Assembly (NCBI GenBank): GCA_964508085.1
Contig: CAZDTI010000001.1
Coordinates: forward strand, 1-64,000
From: CALGLS01 sp964508085
Lineage (GTDB): Bacteria; Bacteroidota; Bacteroidia; Chitinophagales; Saprospiraceae
Length of the DNA stretch: 64,000 bases
Direction: 5' to 3'
This document shows positions 26,301 through 35,510 of the stretch, in pieces. The first letter of the stretch is position 1; every line of letters starts with the position of its first letter. The position numbers and the translations under genes were made by a program. A model generated the notes under the pieces. It made no database searches and was not told where the DNA came from. It saw nothing but the letters and a program-made list of their open reading frames with translations.

Positions 26301-27018
26301 AGATGAAAAGTGGCTAACGGCCAAAGGCGTCTTTGGAATCTTCCCAGCAAACAGTGTTATGGATGATGACATCGAAGTTTATACCGACGAATCTCGCGAG
26401 GGCGTTGATGTCGTTCTACGCAATTTGCGACAGCAACGAAAGAAAGCACCTGGCCAACCGAATTATTCACTGACTGATTTCATAGCGCCGAAAGAAAGTG
26501 GTGTACAAGATTATGTTGGTGGCTTCGCAGTTACTACAGGTCTTGGAATTGAGAAACATGTCAAAAGGTTCGAGGAAGATAACGACGATTACAATGCTAT
26601 TTTACTCAAGGCTTTAGCGGATCGTTTAGCAGAAGCTTTTGCAGAAAGGATGCATGAAAGAGTGCGAAAAGAATTCTGGGGCTATGCTTCTGAAGAAAAC
26701 TTGGATAATGAAGGTATGATTGCAGAAAAGTATAAGGGCATTCGTCCTGCACCGGGTTATCCAGCTTGTCCAGAACATACGGAAAAGGAGTCCTTGTTTA
26801 AACTATTGGATGCAGAGGCTTTGACGGATATTACCTTGACGGAGAGTTATGCGATGTATCCGGCGGCGGCTGTTAGTGGTTGGTATTTTGCGCATCCGGA
26901 GTCTAAGTACTTTGGATTGGGGAATATTAATAAGGACCAGTTGGAGAGTTATGCGGAACGGAAGGGGATGTCGGTGGAGGATGCGGAACGGTGGTTGCAA
27001 TCGGTATTGAATGAGTAA
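23320..27018 (+). CDS. metH: Cobalamin-dependent methionine synthase
   Basis: 1232 residues, the full length expected. Domains in order are: homocysteine-binding barrel (ILVLDGAMGTMIQEYG at 17-32; zinc ligands in VGLNCALGAKEM and IIGGCCGTTPDHI); folate-binding pterin domain (INIGERTNVTGSKKF, about 365-635); B12-binding cap and Rossmann domain with the cobalt-ligating DVHDIGKNIVG motif at about 763; and the C-terminal activation domain with SAM-binding RPAPGYPACPEHTEK near 1150. It transfers methyl from methyltetrahydrofolate to homocysteine in the cytoplasm. There is no obvious cobalamin or SAM riboswitch in the 95-bp leader. A core enzyme next to a plasmid-type origin is noteworthy. Confidence 0.97.
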   Translation: MTTTKDLAAILHEVIKDRILVLDGAMGTMIQEYGLQEKDFRSERFADHPCDVQGNNDLLSITQPHVIEAIHKAYLDAGADIIETNTFSSTSIAQADYQMEYLAYEMNKASAEVAKKAALEYTEKTPDKPRFVAGALGPTNRTASLSPDVNDPGYRAVTFDELVDAYYEQTKGLVDGGSDILLVETIFDTLNCKAALFAIDKLFDEYQMKLPIMISGTITDASGRTLSGQTVEAFWISVSHMNLFSVGLNCALGAKEMRPHIVALSKISDCYISAYPNAGLPNEFGEYDQTPEEMQEFIRDFASNGFVNIIGGCCGTTPDHINAMAVGVRDVAPRKIPEQEMLSQFSGLEPLIMRKDLNFINIGERTNVTGSKKFARLIKNGDLAEALSVAQQQVDGGAQIIDVNMDEGLLDSEKAMVDFLNLVMAEPDIAKLPIMIDSSKFNVIEAGLKCVQGKCIVNSISMKEGVEEFKRQAKIVRRYGAAAVVMAFDEVGQADTISRKVEICERAYKILVEEVGFKPTDIIFDPNIFAVATGIEEHNEYAINFIEATRQIKEKCPGAKVSGGVSNISFSFRGNNNVREAMHSAFLYHAIKAGMDMGIVNAGMMEIYENIPKELLVLVEDVLFNRTKNATEALTDYAQRVKDGGRVLVKDMSWREGTVEERLSHALVKGITEFIDIDTEEARLKYPRPLHVIEGPLMDGMNIVGDLFGEGKMFLPQVVKSARVMKKSVAILTPYIEAEKKKGGDTSTKGKILMATVKGDVHDIGKNIVGVVLGCNNYDIVDIGVMVPCSQILKVARQEKVDVIGLSGLITPSLDEMVYVAKEMEREGFNIPLLIGGATTSKTHTAVKIEQQYSGPVVHVLDASKSVAVVSTLLSKEEGVKDTFVKSLDEEYDRVRVLRGNRKSSKKYLTIEKARENKLKLDWANYEPVKPKFVGTKSFFDYDLEELSDYIDWTPFFATWQLRGKYPAILEDEVVGEECKKLFHDAQSMLRQIIDEKWLTAKGVFGIFPANSVMDDDIEVYTDESREGVDVVLRNLRQQRKKAPGQPNYSLTDFIAPKESGVQDYVGGFAVTTGLGIEKHVKRFEEDNDDYNAILLKALADRLAEAFAERMHERVRKEFWGYASEENLDNEGMIAEKYKGIRPAPGYPACPEHTEKESLFKLLDAEALTDITLTESYAMYPAAAVSGWYFAHPESKYFGLGNINKDQLESYAERKGMSVEDAERWLQSVLNE

Positions 27019-27085
27019 TAAAATTAGCCATTTTATATAGCTGGTAATAAATATCGAAAGGTGTATTTTCGGTAAGAAACTTTAT

Positions 27086-30000
27086 TCATGTTTCAAGCAG
27101 GTTTAAAATTTTCTCTTCTACATATTGAGCGAGAGTAGATACCGTAGGAGATTTAAAAACTTGGCTTAAAGGGATTTCCATCTCAAATGTTTCGCTGATT
27201 CTGGTAGTAATTTGAATAGCCATTAGTGATTCCCCTCCTAGATCAAAGAAGTTGTCATGGATTCCAATTTTAGAGATGTTAAAAATAGTTTGCCAAATTT
27301 CAACTATTAATTCTTCAATTTCTGTTTGAGGAGGAGTATATTCTATTTTCGTTTCAATTGGAAAGGCATGTAAGGCGCTTAGCGCCTTTCTATTTACTTT
27401 TCCGTTTGGAGATAAAGGAAGTTGCTCTAAGTGTCTAAAAAGGGATGGGATCATGTATCTGGGCAATTTTGAAGCTAAATAAGCTTGTAGCTTCGAAAGA
27501 AGTATAACGGAGGGAGAGGTAAAAAAGGCAACTAGGTTCTTAGAACCTAAATTATTGTCTACAGCGAGAACTACACAGCTTGTGATGGAAGTGAAGGATA
27601 CAACGTGCGTTTCAATCTCCCCCAGCTCAATTCGATGCCCGTTTATTTTTACCTGAAAATCAATCCGACCCAAAAATTCAGTAATCCCTTCTTCATTAAT
27701 CCTAGCTAAGTCGCCGGTTCTATACATCTTAGTATTTGCCTCAAATGGGTTTGGAATAAATTTTTGATCCGTTAAATCTGGTTTATTCCAGTAGCCAGCA
27801 GCTAAACCAATACCACTTAAATAAAGCTCTCCAATGACTCCTTGAGGAACAGGGATTTGGTGGTCATTTAAGATATAGGCATTCATATTATGGATAGGTA
27901 GCCCAATAGGAACTGTAGGCGTTTTGATAGTTGGTGTGAACTGATGATAAAGACAGCCTATAGTTGCTTCAGAAGGGCCGTATTCATCAAACATTAAGAG
28001 TTTCCCATTAAAAGCATTATAAACCTCTTGAGCTAAATCTGTATTCAATTCGTCTCCTGTAACAGACATTACTTTAATTTGGCTTTCCTCAAATGTTTTT
28101 CCTTTTAAAAAAATCAAATGAGCGGGAGTCAATTTTACGAAATCAACTTTATTATCTTCTATGACTTCTAATATAGATATATCTATTGCCTGATCGACTT
28201 CTTGATAGACATGGATAGCTCCCCCCATGATTAAAGGAAGAAAAACAGCATTAGCCGTAATATCGAATCCAATTGTTGTAAACAAAGGAATGGCTGGATC
28301 TGGACTAGTTATATAAGCCTGCTTTGTCCATTTAATATAACTTGACAATGCTTTATTCGTAATCATAACTCCTTTTGGATTTCCTGTAGAACCAGAGGTA
28401 TATATGAGAAAAGCAATAGCGTTTAATGGAATAGACTTCGAGAGGTTTTCAGTAGGATAGTTGCTTAGGGTAGTTTGGGCTGTATCAATATGTAAAGTAT
28501 TAATAGGAGACAATTCCATACAATCGGTAAGGCTACTATGGCTAATTAGTAGTTTTGCCTGGCTGTCTTTTAATAGGTAGTAAACTCTTTCATTTGGGTA
28601 ATTACTAGGAATCGGGATGTAAGTAGCTCCGGTTTTTAGAACGGCTAATACACTAATGATGTATTCTGGAGAACGTTTTAAACAAATGGCCACTTGTGAA
28701 CCAAGCCCTATCTCTTTTTCAGATAGATAGTGCGCCAACTGATTGGCCAGTTTGTTTAATTCTTGATAACTTATGGATTTTTCTTTGAAAACGATACTAG
28801 TCTTCTTTGGGGTCTTTTGAACCTGTGTTTCGATCAGCTCTATTATACTACTTTCCTCTTCAGCAGTATTGTATCGGTTCTTATTAAAATCGATAATCGT
28901 TTTTTGGAATTCTTGTGGCGTAATTATAGGAATAGCATTAATTGCTGCCTCTTTATCTTCTATGAAAGCATCTAATAAGGCTAAGAAATGTTTAGGAGCC
29001 GCTAACTGTTTTTCTTGGTCAAATACGCCGGTGTTTAAATCAAAGTATAACTGAATATCTCCAGAACGATCAAAATCATGAACTTGTAAACGCAAGTGGT
29101 GTGATGGATCGCAGTGCTCTGGGTGAATCCACTTAGAAGACATTGGAATTCCGTTGAAAGAGGAATAGTCCGCATTTATATAATTGAAAAAAACATTAAA
29201 GCTACGGCTTAGTTCAGGAGAGGAAGTTCCAGGCTGGGCAAACCTTAAAAAACCATTACTTTCGATTTGGACTCTTTTTAAAAGAGATAGAAAACTTTCC
29301 CCTTGTTCAATTTGTGCAAATAAAGGAAATGTTTCAATGAATAATCCAATGGTCTTTTTGAAATCGTTACTTGGCCTATTGTGAGCTGGAGAACCCATGA
29401 CTAAGCTCTCCTGATCACAAATTCTATACAAATACGCAAAAAGTGTAGTTGCAAAAATATTATATAAGGAAAGGTGTTGAGTCCAAGATCGAATGCCTTT
29501 TTCATTGGAGAGTTGACGAAGCTTATCGGATCGTTCTTTCCCTAGTTGTATCGTTATTCGTTTGGAGGCTGTTGTAGAAGTCTTAAGTTTTTTATTGTAG
29601 AGCAGTGGCATTGGAGGGCAGTCTGCCAGTTTATTCTTCCAGTAAGCTTCTGCCTTATTATTTTGAACAGTGTGCTCAAATAGTATGTAATCTCGGAAAG
29701 AGGGTAGAGGAGGTGCGAGGTTTATTTGGTCTTCAATGGAGAGCTTATAAAGTAAGGCTAATTCTTTATAAATAACAGAAGTACTCCAGGCATCTGTTGT
29801 AAGGTGGTGTTGATTAAAGTACCAGATAAAATCTGTTTCTGATAATCGAATTAGAATACTATCGAATAAACATTTTGAAAGGTCAAACATAATTTTTGTT
29901 TGATCTTTTACCCAGGATTCGTAGGCAGCCATTGGGGCTACTTCTTTCGAAAAATCTAAAAGAGCAGTTTCATATTCGAGGTTTTCCAATACTTTTTGAA

Positions 30001-30217
30001 TAGGACTTCCATCTCGTACCTCAAATACGGTCCGCAAGGCATCGCTGCGTTCTACTAGTTTTTGAAAAGCATTACGAAAATGATCAACATGAATTTCACC
30101 CTGAATATGAAATGTTAAAGCCATGTTATACATAGGGCTACTAACATCCATTTGCTGACCAATCCAAAGAAGTAACTGGCTTTGTGTTAATTTATGATGT
30201 GGATACAAAGTCTTCAT
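27086..30217 (-). CDS. NRPS module: condensation - adenylation - carrier (C-A-PCP)
   Basis: 1043 residues. The C domain spans about 1-440 with active-site HHLTTDA at 137-143. The A domain is about 450-950, with the ATP loop YTSGSTGNPKG near 605 and the core YRTGDLARINEEG; aligned to the GrsA pocket I read D-I-N-K-S-T-E-I-G. A Lys at the position corresponding to GrsA 278 is also found in Asp/Asn-type pockets, so an acidic or amide side chain is a weak guess. The carrier domain has DNFFDLGGESL with phosphopantetheine Ser near 997. No TE or E domain. It overlaps the free carrier gene by 4 bp (ATGA), so the two are translationally coupled, and the N-terminal C domain likely accepts the acyl group from that carrier. 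Confidence 0.92.
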   Translation of the reverse strand: MKTLYPHHKLTQSQLLLWIGQQMDVSSPMYNMALTFHIQGEIHVDHFRNAFQKLVERSDALRTVFEVRDGSPIQKVLENLEYETALLDFSKEVAPMAAYESWVKDQTKIMFDLSKCLFDSILIRLSETDFIWYFNQHHLTTDAWSTSVIYKELALLYKLSIEDQINLAPPLPSFRDYILFEHTVQNNKAEAYWKNKLADCPPMPLLYNKKLKTSTTASKRITIQLGKERSDKLRQLSNEKGIRSWTQHLSLYNIFATTLFAYLYRICDQESLVMGSPAHNRPSNDFKKTIGLFIETFPLFAQIEQGESFLSLLKRVQIESNGFLRFAQPGTSSPELSRSFNVFFNYINADYSSFNGIPMSSKWIHPEHCDPSHHLRLQVHDFDRSGDIQLYFDLNTGVFDQEKQLAAPKHFLALLDAFIEDKEAAINAIPIITPQEFQKTIIDFNKNRYNTAEEESSIIELIETQVQKTPKKTSIVFKEKSISYQELNKLANQLAHYLSEKEIGLGSQVAICLKRSPEYIISVLAVLKTGATYIPIPSNYPNERVYYLLKDSQAKLLISHSSLTDCMELSPINTLHIDTAQTTLSNYPTENLSKSIPLNAIAFLIYTSGSTGNPKGVMITNKALSSYIKWTKQAYITSPDPAIPLFTTIGFDITANAVFLPLIMGGAIHVYQEVDQAIDISILEVIEDNKVDFVKLTPAHLIFLKGKTFEESQIKVMSVTGDELNTDLAQEVYNAFNGKLLMFDEYGPSEATIGCLYHQFTPTIKTPTVPIGLPIHNMNAYILNDHQIPVPQGVIGELYLSGIGLAAGYWNKPDLTDQKFIPNPFEANTKMYRTGDLARINEEGITEFLGRIDFQVKINGHRIELGEIETHVVSFTSITSCVVLAVDNNLGSKNLVAFFTSPSVILLSKLQAYLASKLPRYMIPSLFRHLEQLPLSPNGKVNRKALSALHAFPIETKIEYTPPQTEIEELIVEIWQTIFNISKIGIHDNFFDLGGESLMAIQITTRISETFEMEIPLSQVFKSPTVSTLAQYVEEKILNLLET

Positions 30218-30459
30218 GCGTTTAATTTACGTCTTTCAAGGTACTCTTGAATATGGCCTATAGTCATAAAATTTTCTATAGTCATATCTTGTGGGGGAAT
30301 TAATAGTTCAAACTTATCTTCTATGAAAGTGATTAGTTTCATCATACTCATAGAGTCGACTAAACCACTTCCTAGTAGGTCATCTTCAGGAGAAAGCGCT
30401 ATCTCGGTATCACCTCCTAATATTTGTTGTTGTATAAATTCAATAAGAAGATTACTCAT
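30214..30459 (-). CDS. Stand-alone peptidyl/acyl carrier protein
   Basis: 81 residues with the phosphopantetheine attachment region LLGSGLVDSMSMMKLITFIE (Ser near 37) and the usual four-helix ACP pattern. It is the same size class as PltL, PigG and RedO-type carriers that hold proline during its oxidation to pyrrole-2-carboxylate. It lies between the proline-type adenylation gene (9 bp upstream) and the NRPS (4-bp overlap). Confidence 0.9.
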   Translation of the reverse strand: MSNLLIEFIQQQILGGDTEIALSPEDDLLGSGLVDSMSMMKLITFIEDKFELLIPPQDMTIENFMTIGHIQEYLERRKLNA

Positions 30460-30468
30460 AATTAAAAA

Positions 30469-32031
30469 TTAATGGGCTTTTGCTATTAAGGCGTTATGAT
30501 TTATTTTGCCAGCTGTTGTTCTTGGAATGGTATCGGTGAAAATAATTTTAGAGGGAATATTATACCAGGGTAAATGGGTTTTAATATAGTTCTGTAGTGC
30601 TTTTTCAGGACTTTCTATCTCTGTTTTAAGTATGACAACAGCTTCAATTAATTTTCCAAAGTCGTCATCCTCCACTCCATATGCTGCAACTTCTTTTACA
30701 GCTGAATGGCTCGTTATTATGTTTTCAATTTCATCCAATTCAACACGGTATCCTCTGGTTTTTATCTGTCGATCTTTACGACCTAGAAATAAGAGTTGGC
30801 CCGCCGAATTAAGTTTTACAATGTCCCCGGTCCTATAAAATGTTTTCTCAAAGCCAGCGTCTTTATTTTGAATGTAAAAACCTCGCTTAGTCAATTCAGG
30901 TTTACCCCAATATCCAGCCATCATGGTAGCTGTACATATTAATAATTCTCCAATGTCCCCTGCATTTACAAGCTGGTCAGCCTCGTCTACAATCATCATC
31001 TCCGTATTTTCCCAAACGACTCCAATAGGAATCGATTCCTCTATATTAGGAAGATCTTTTAAGTGATAGTAAGTGCATTGATTAACTTCGGCAGGGCCAT
31101 AAACATTACTAAACGAACTATTAGGCCATGCTTCCATTAATTGACGAAGATGTTTGGTTGGAAAAGGTTCGCCGCCATATAATACCCACCGAAGGGAGCT
31201 TAAATTTCGCTCTTCTAACACCCCTAGTTGAAGTAATTGAGTTAAAGCTAAAGGTACGGAATACCAGACAGTTAGCTTCTCTTTTTCCATTAAAAGTGAT
31301 AAGCTGGCGGGCATTTTAGTATAAGCCTCAGGTATGATAATAGTCGTGGCAGCTGCTAATGGAGCTGAAAAATAACCGAAGGTAGAAATATCAAAATGGA
31401 TGGGAGAATGATTTGCGATACGATCATGCTCCGTAATATTGTATAACTCTTTGGAAAGCATTGCATAGCTCAATCCACTTCGATGCGTGTGCATAATACC
31501 TTTTGGGACTCCGGTAGTACCGGAGGTATAGATAATATAGGCTAAGTCTTTTTCTAAAATAGGACTTGACAAAAGGGGAGCTGTGTCGGGGTAGTTTTTA
31601 ACAGCTTTCCAAGAAATTGTTTTTATAGGCAGTTCTTTTTCTACTCCGATAATAGAAAGGAGAGAAAGTGGTTCAGAGAGCAGATTGGCTAATTTTTTTT
31701 TTGATCTTGAGTTGGAGATAAGATGCTTTATTCCAGCTTCTTTTATTAGCTGTTGGTTTCTGGAACTTGGGGCTTTTACATCAAGGGGAACATAGGCAGC
31801 GCCAGCTCTTAAAATACCATGAATGGCTACAGCAGTTTCCAGCGATCTATCGAGGAAAATACCGATTCTATCTCCCTTCTCAACAGAAAGACCTCGCAAT
31901 ACATTTGCGAGTTGGTTGACTTGCTTATTTAGTGCAAGATAGGTGATTGACTGATCTAAAAATCGAAAAGCTTCTTTGTTAGGGAATAGCTTGGCGGATT
32001 CTTCAATTATATGACTTAAAAGGTAGATCAT
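30469..32031 (-). CDS. Stand-alone adenylation enzyme, probably L-prolyl-AMP ligase
   Basis: 520 residues, a free A domain with no carrier attached. Seen: ATP loop YTSGTTGVPKG near 168, HFDISTFGYFSAPL (A4), NVYGPAEVNQC (A5), FYRTGDIVKLN (A7) and the catalytic Lys in TAGKINHNAL near the end. Aligned to the GrsA pocket the residues read D-I-F-Y-L-G-V-Q-C. From memory this resembles the D-L-x-Y-L-A-x-x-C pattern of PltF/RedM-type proline adenylases that feed pyrrole formation. The neighbouring carrier and acyl-CoA dehydrogenase complete that cassette. Predicted role: load L-Pro onto the 81-aa carrier. It could instead activate another small amino acid; the context makes Pro the best guess. Confidence 0.85.
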   Translation of the reverse strand: MIYLLSHIIEESAKLFPNKEAFRFLDQSITYLALNKQVNQLANVLRGLSVEKGDRIGIFLDRSLETAVAIHGILRAGAAYVPLDVKAPSSRNQQLIKEAGIKHLISNSRSKKKLANLLSEPLSLLSIIGVEKELPIKTISWKAVKNYPDTAPLLSSPILEKDLAYIIYTSGTTGVPKGIMHTHRSGLSYAMLSKELYNITEHDRIANHSPIHFDISTFGYFSAPLAAATTIIIPEAYTKMPASLSLLMEKEKLTVWYSVPLALTQLLQLGVLEERNLSSLRWVLYGGEPFPTKHLRQLMEAWPNSSFSNVYGPAEVNQCTYYHLKDLPNIEESIPIGVVWENTEMMIVDEADQLVNAGDIGELLICTATMMAGYWGKPELTKRGFYIQNKDAGFEKTFYRTGDIVKLNSAGQLLFLGRKDRQIKTRGYRVELDEIENIITSHSAVKEVAAYGVEDDDFGKLIEAVVILKTEIESPEKALQNYIKTHLPWYNIPSKIIFTDTIPRTTAGKINHNALIAKAH

Positions 32032-32064
32032 TTGAGTTGAGTCTGTGAAAATTCTTTACTCTAG

Positions 32065-33216
32065 TTATAGTCCCAATAGGTTGGCTACTATATTGCGTTG
32101 TATATCGGAGGTACCTGCATAGAGTACGCCTCCTACGGCATCCCGTAAATCTCTTTCAATTCCAAGGTCAGTCAGATAACCATTTCCACCAAAACAGCGT
32201 ATAGCATCCATACTGGAGTCAAGAAAACTTTCACTCAATTGAAGTTTCAAAAGTGCTGCTTCTAGCATTGCTGTTTGACCGGTTTGTTTTAGCCAAGCAA
32301 CTTTGTATAATAACAACCTTGAGGTCTCCAGTCGCAATTTCATCTCTACAACTCTATTAGAAACAGATTGAAATTTACCAATTGACTGTCCAAACTGTTT
32401 ACGCTTGTTCACAAAAGAAACCGTATTTTCTAATTGACGCTCCATTGAACCCAATTGACTAGCAAGTATACTACATCGTTCATATTCTAAGGAGTGATTT
32501 ATCATACTGAAGCCAGCGCCCTCTCCCCCCAATCGATTCTCCTCAGGAACAAAGCAATTGTCAAAATTCAATTCTCCTTGGGGGATAGTTCTTAAACCCA
32601 TTTTATCCCGATTAGGGCTTTGGCTAAGGCCATTCATTCCCTTTTCCACCAGAAACGCGGTAATGCCCCATTTTCCCAGCTTAGGATTTACATTTGCAAA
32701 AACAAGCGCTACATCTGCAATTGGAGCAAAAGTGACTAACCGTTTTTGACCATTTAAGATATATCCTTTGTCTGTTTTCTCGGCGGTCATCTCCATGTTA
32801 AAGACATCTGATCCGATGTTGGGCTCGGTTAAAGCATGTGCACCAATCCATTCGCCATTAACCATGGGAGGAAGGAATTTTTGTTTTTGTTCTTCTGTAC
32901 CAAATTGAACAATAGGGAGCTGAACCGTCCACATTTGTGCATTCAGCCCAAAAGCTAAGGAGTTATCAAGACAACCATAGCCCAATCCCTCTAAGGCGAG
33001 TACAGAACTTAATAAATCGACTTCGTCATGGCGTCCACCATATTTAGTGGTAGATGCCATTGCCTGAATTCCGAATTCCGCACATTTATTCCATAGATCT
33101 CTAGCGAAAATATTTTGTTTGTCTCTTGAGACTAAATCGTCATGTAACTCTTTTTTTGCGAAGGCGATAACCTTCTCTTTATATTGAATTTGTTCTGTTG
33201 ACCAAGAAAAGTCCAT
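32065..33216 (-). CDS. Acyl-CoA dehydrogenase-like flavoenzyme, probable prolyl-S-PCP oxidase
   Basis: 383 residues, the length of PltE/PigA/AnaB-type enzymes. FAD/substrate motifs are ALTEPNIGSD near 128-137 and the C-terminal RCFGGNGYLTDLGIERDLRD followed by YAGTSDIQRN. At the classical catalytic position (IYEGTS in medium-chain enzymes) Glu is replaced by Ala. A Glu is present at 246 in LEYERCSILA, which aligns with the alternative helix-G base of isovaleryl-CoA dehydrogenase and, as I recall, of prolyl-ACP oxidase AnaB. With the adjacent Pro-type A domain and carrier this predicts oxidation of prolyl-S-PCP to pyrrolyl-2-carboxyl-S-PCP (or to a pyrroline). 33 bp upstream of the A-domain gene. 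Confidence 0.85.
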   Translation of the reverse strand: MDFSWSTEQIQYKEKVIAFAKKELHDDLVSRDKQNIFARDLWNKCAEFGIQAMASTTKYGGRHDEVDLLSSVLALEGLGYGCLDNSLAFGLNAQMWTVQLPIVQFGTEEQKQKFLPPMVNGEWIGAHALTEPNIGSDVFNMEMTAEKTDKGYILNGQKRLVTFAPIADVALVFANVNPKLGKWGITAFLVEKGMNGLSQSPNRDKMGLRTIPQGELNFDNCFVPEENRLGGEGAGFSMINHSLEYERCSILASQLGSMERQLENTVSFVNKRKQFGQSIGKFQSVSNRVVEMKLRLETSRLLLYKVAWLKQTGQTAMLEAALLKLQLSESFLDSSMDAIRCFGGNGYLTDLGIERDLRDAVGGVLYAGTSDIQRNIVANLLGL

Positions 33217-33290
33217 GTATTTATTTTTAATCCAGTTAGATCATCAAATTGTAGTTCATCAATTATGATGAATCAAAAAGGGTGTTACTG

Positions 33291-35510
33291 CTAGAATTGG
33301 TAGGTCACATTCCCTTTTAGAAAAATGGGCGTACCAGGAGTAAAGTGGATTTCCTCTGTTGATTGAACCTCAGAACGTAGTCTTGAATTTGTGGCAAACT
33401 GAGTCTCATTCCATGAGGAATTAAATAGGTTTTCAACAGTAATTCCCAAACTGAGGTTCTTGAAAGAATAATTCATACTCATATCGGTAATGAAATATCC
33501 TTCAGCTACGATACTGTTGTCCTCGTTGGCTGGTCTATCTTTTAGGTATCTGAATTTTAAACTTCCCGAAAATCTATCTTTTTTGTATTGAAGTCCACCA
33601 GAAGCAGAAAGAGACGGAGCAAGAGGGATAAATTGAGCATTATCAGGTTCATCGATACTTCTTACAAAAGCATAGTTTATGTCAGCATTTATGAAGAGAG
33701 CGTCAAATACTTGATAACGGATTCCAAGGTCAATACCATTTCGTTCGGTCCGACCACTAGGTTCAACGATTCCCTCATCTCCAACATAAACAAACTCTTG
33801 TTCCAGAAAGAGATACCACAAAGCGGTGTTCAGAATTAGACGTGGAGCTGGCTTCCAGATGAGTCCAAGATCTGCCCCATAAGCTGCAGGTAATATACTT
33901 TCTACATCTTTTTCCAGAACAACTCTGGAATCATTAGAATGAAACCCAATCCCTGTTTTAAAAAAGAATTGAATTTTTTTATTGTAATTGTAAATTAAGT
34001 TCAATTTAGGACTAACAGCTAATTTTGTTTTTGAGTCAACACTATATAAACTGTCTAGTTTGTTTTGATATTGAAATTGAAAATAATCTAGTCGGACCGC
34101 AGGGCTAAAAAGCCAAGAACCGAAGTCAAATTCCGTATTGACGTAACTGTAATAATTAGATTCATTTACATCACCCAACTGTGAATACCTTAGAGTTGTA
34201 CTTCTATTTAGGGTATGAGCGAGTTCATTATCATTGATATCATCATTTCTCATTCCGATACCAACCTGCACCAAGGTCGCGGTGTTTCCTATGAAAGAAG
34301 AGTGATTCCATTCGCTTTCTAAGCCAAATATATTTCGATTTTCTTTTTGTCTAATTTGGTCTCCATTTATAGGGTCGTTTAGGAAAAAGGTAAAGTTGGA
34401 AAAAAGCTCAAAACCATAGGAACTATAGAAAAGTTTATTTTTAATAAAGGAGTGATTATTAATGGTCTTGCTGTAGTGCAATGCGAAATTGCTTCGATCT
34501 GTATTTCCGCCTTCTGTGTCATCTATTGCTCCAAAGCGAGAGATCAGACCAGAATCTACGGCACGGACAGGAATCTGCCCAGAAGCATCCCACTGACTGC
34601 TGAAATGGGAAGCGATCAAAGATAATTTATCCAAATTTGGGAGCGTGTAGGTATATTTACCATAAAAACTGAGGCGATTAAAGTTTTGAGAAGATTCAAA
34701 AGGACCATCAGAGGATAAATATTCCGTAGCGATATAAGCGTTATGCGCATCCGTACTAATCAGGTCAAATAACCCTACAGCACGTAAAGTGTTGAAACGG
34801 CCGGCTTCTAATTTTATAGAAGATTTATCCAATTTTGATTTTGTATTGAAAGCCACATAACCGGCTGTTCCAAAATTGCCTATATCTGCATAATAGGGCC
34901 CTTTACCAAAATCAATCTTTTCAATGGTTTCAGGAATGACAAAGTGCAGGTCAGCATACCCCTGCCCATGGGCGTGGGAGACCATATTTACAGGCATTCC
35001 ATCTACCGTTATATTTACGTCAGTCCCATGATCAATATCAAAACCACGAAGGAAAATTTGTTCCGCTTTTCCACCACCAGCATGTTGACCTATGAATAGG
35101 CCGGGAACTTTCTGGAGAATATCTGTAGAACTATTGACGGGATCTAATTGAATGTCGATATCAGAAAAAAGTGTTAGGGACTTTATAGATTGTCCAATGA
35201 CAATTTCATCAAGTTGGAAAATAGATTCATTCAATTTAATTTCTAAAGCAGAGGAGTCTTTGATAATTACTTTTTTTGCTTCAAAACCAATGTGTACGAT
35301 TTCTAAAGTATCTCCTATACTGACTCCTTGAAGAGAAAATTGTCCAAGCTCATTTGTATGAGTATGCTGTTTTGAGTTAAGGTGTGCAACATCAGCACCT
35401 GGTATTGATGTTCTGAATTCGTCCATGACCTTACCCTCGACAGTTTGCCCATAAGTCAATTGAAAAAAAGAGAAAAAGAAAAAGAAAAAGAGGGGAATTG
35501 TGCGATTCAT
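33291..35510 (-). CDS. TonB-dependent outer-membrane receptor
   Basis: 739 residues. Signal peptide is 1-21 (MNRTIPLFFFFFFSFFQLTYG, unusually Phe-rich). A carboxypeptidase-regulatory-like beta-sandwich covers about 23-105 (VEGKVMDEFRTSIPGADVAH). The plug domain is about 115-230 (STDILQKVPGLFIG, LRGFDIDHGTDVNITVDGMP, SHAHGQGYADLHFVIPE) and the 22-strand barrel runs to the C-terminal aromatic (KGNVTYQF). It is the first gene of the operon that continues with the pyrrole cassette and NRPS (gap 74 bp), suggesting uptake of the metal-loaded product. It lacks a SusD partner, unlike glycan-uptake systems. Confidence 0.92.
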   Translation of the reverse strand: MNRTIPLFFFFFFSFFQLTYGQTVEGKVMDEFRTSIPGADVAHLNSKQHTHTNELGQFSLQGVSIGDTLEIVHIGFEAKKVIIKDSSALEIKLNESIFQLDEIVIGQSIKSLTLFSDIDIQLDPVNSSTDILQKVPGLFIGQHAGGGKAEQIFLRGFDIDHGTDVNITVDGMPVNMVSHAHGQGYADLHFVIPETIEKIDFGKGPYYADIGNFGTAGYVAFNTKSKLDKSSIKLEAGRFNTLRAVGLFDLISTDAHNAYIATEYLSSDGPFESSQNFNRLSFYGKYTYTLPNLDKLSLIASHFSSQWDASGQIPVRAVDSGLISRFGAIDDTEGGNTDRSNFALHYSKTINNHSFIKNKLFYSSYGFELFSNFTFFLNDPINGDQIRQKENRNIFGLESEWNHSSFIGNTATLVQVGIGMRNDDINDNELAHTLNRSTTLRYSQLGDVNESNYYSYVNTEFDFGSWLFSPAVRLDYFQFQYQNKLDSLYSVDSKTKLAVSPKLNLIYNYNKKIQFFFKTGIGFHSNDSRVVLEKDVESILPAAYGADLGLIWKPAPRLILNTALWYLFLEQEFVYVGDEGIVEPSGRTERNGIDLGIRYQVFDALFINADINYAFVRSIDEPDNAQFIPLAPSLSASGGLQYKKDRFSGSLKFRYLKDRPANEDNSIVAEGYFITDMSMNYSFKNLSLGITVENLFNSSWNETQFATNSRLRSEVQSTEEIHFTPGTPIFLKGNVTYQF

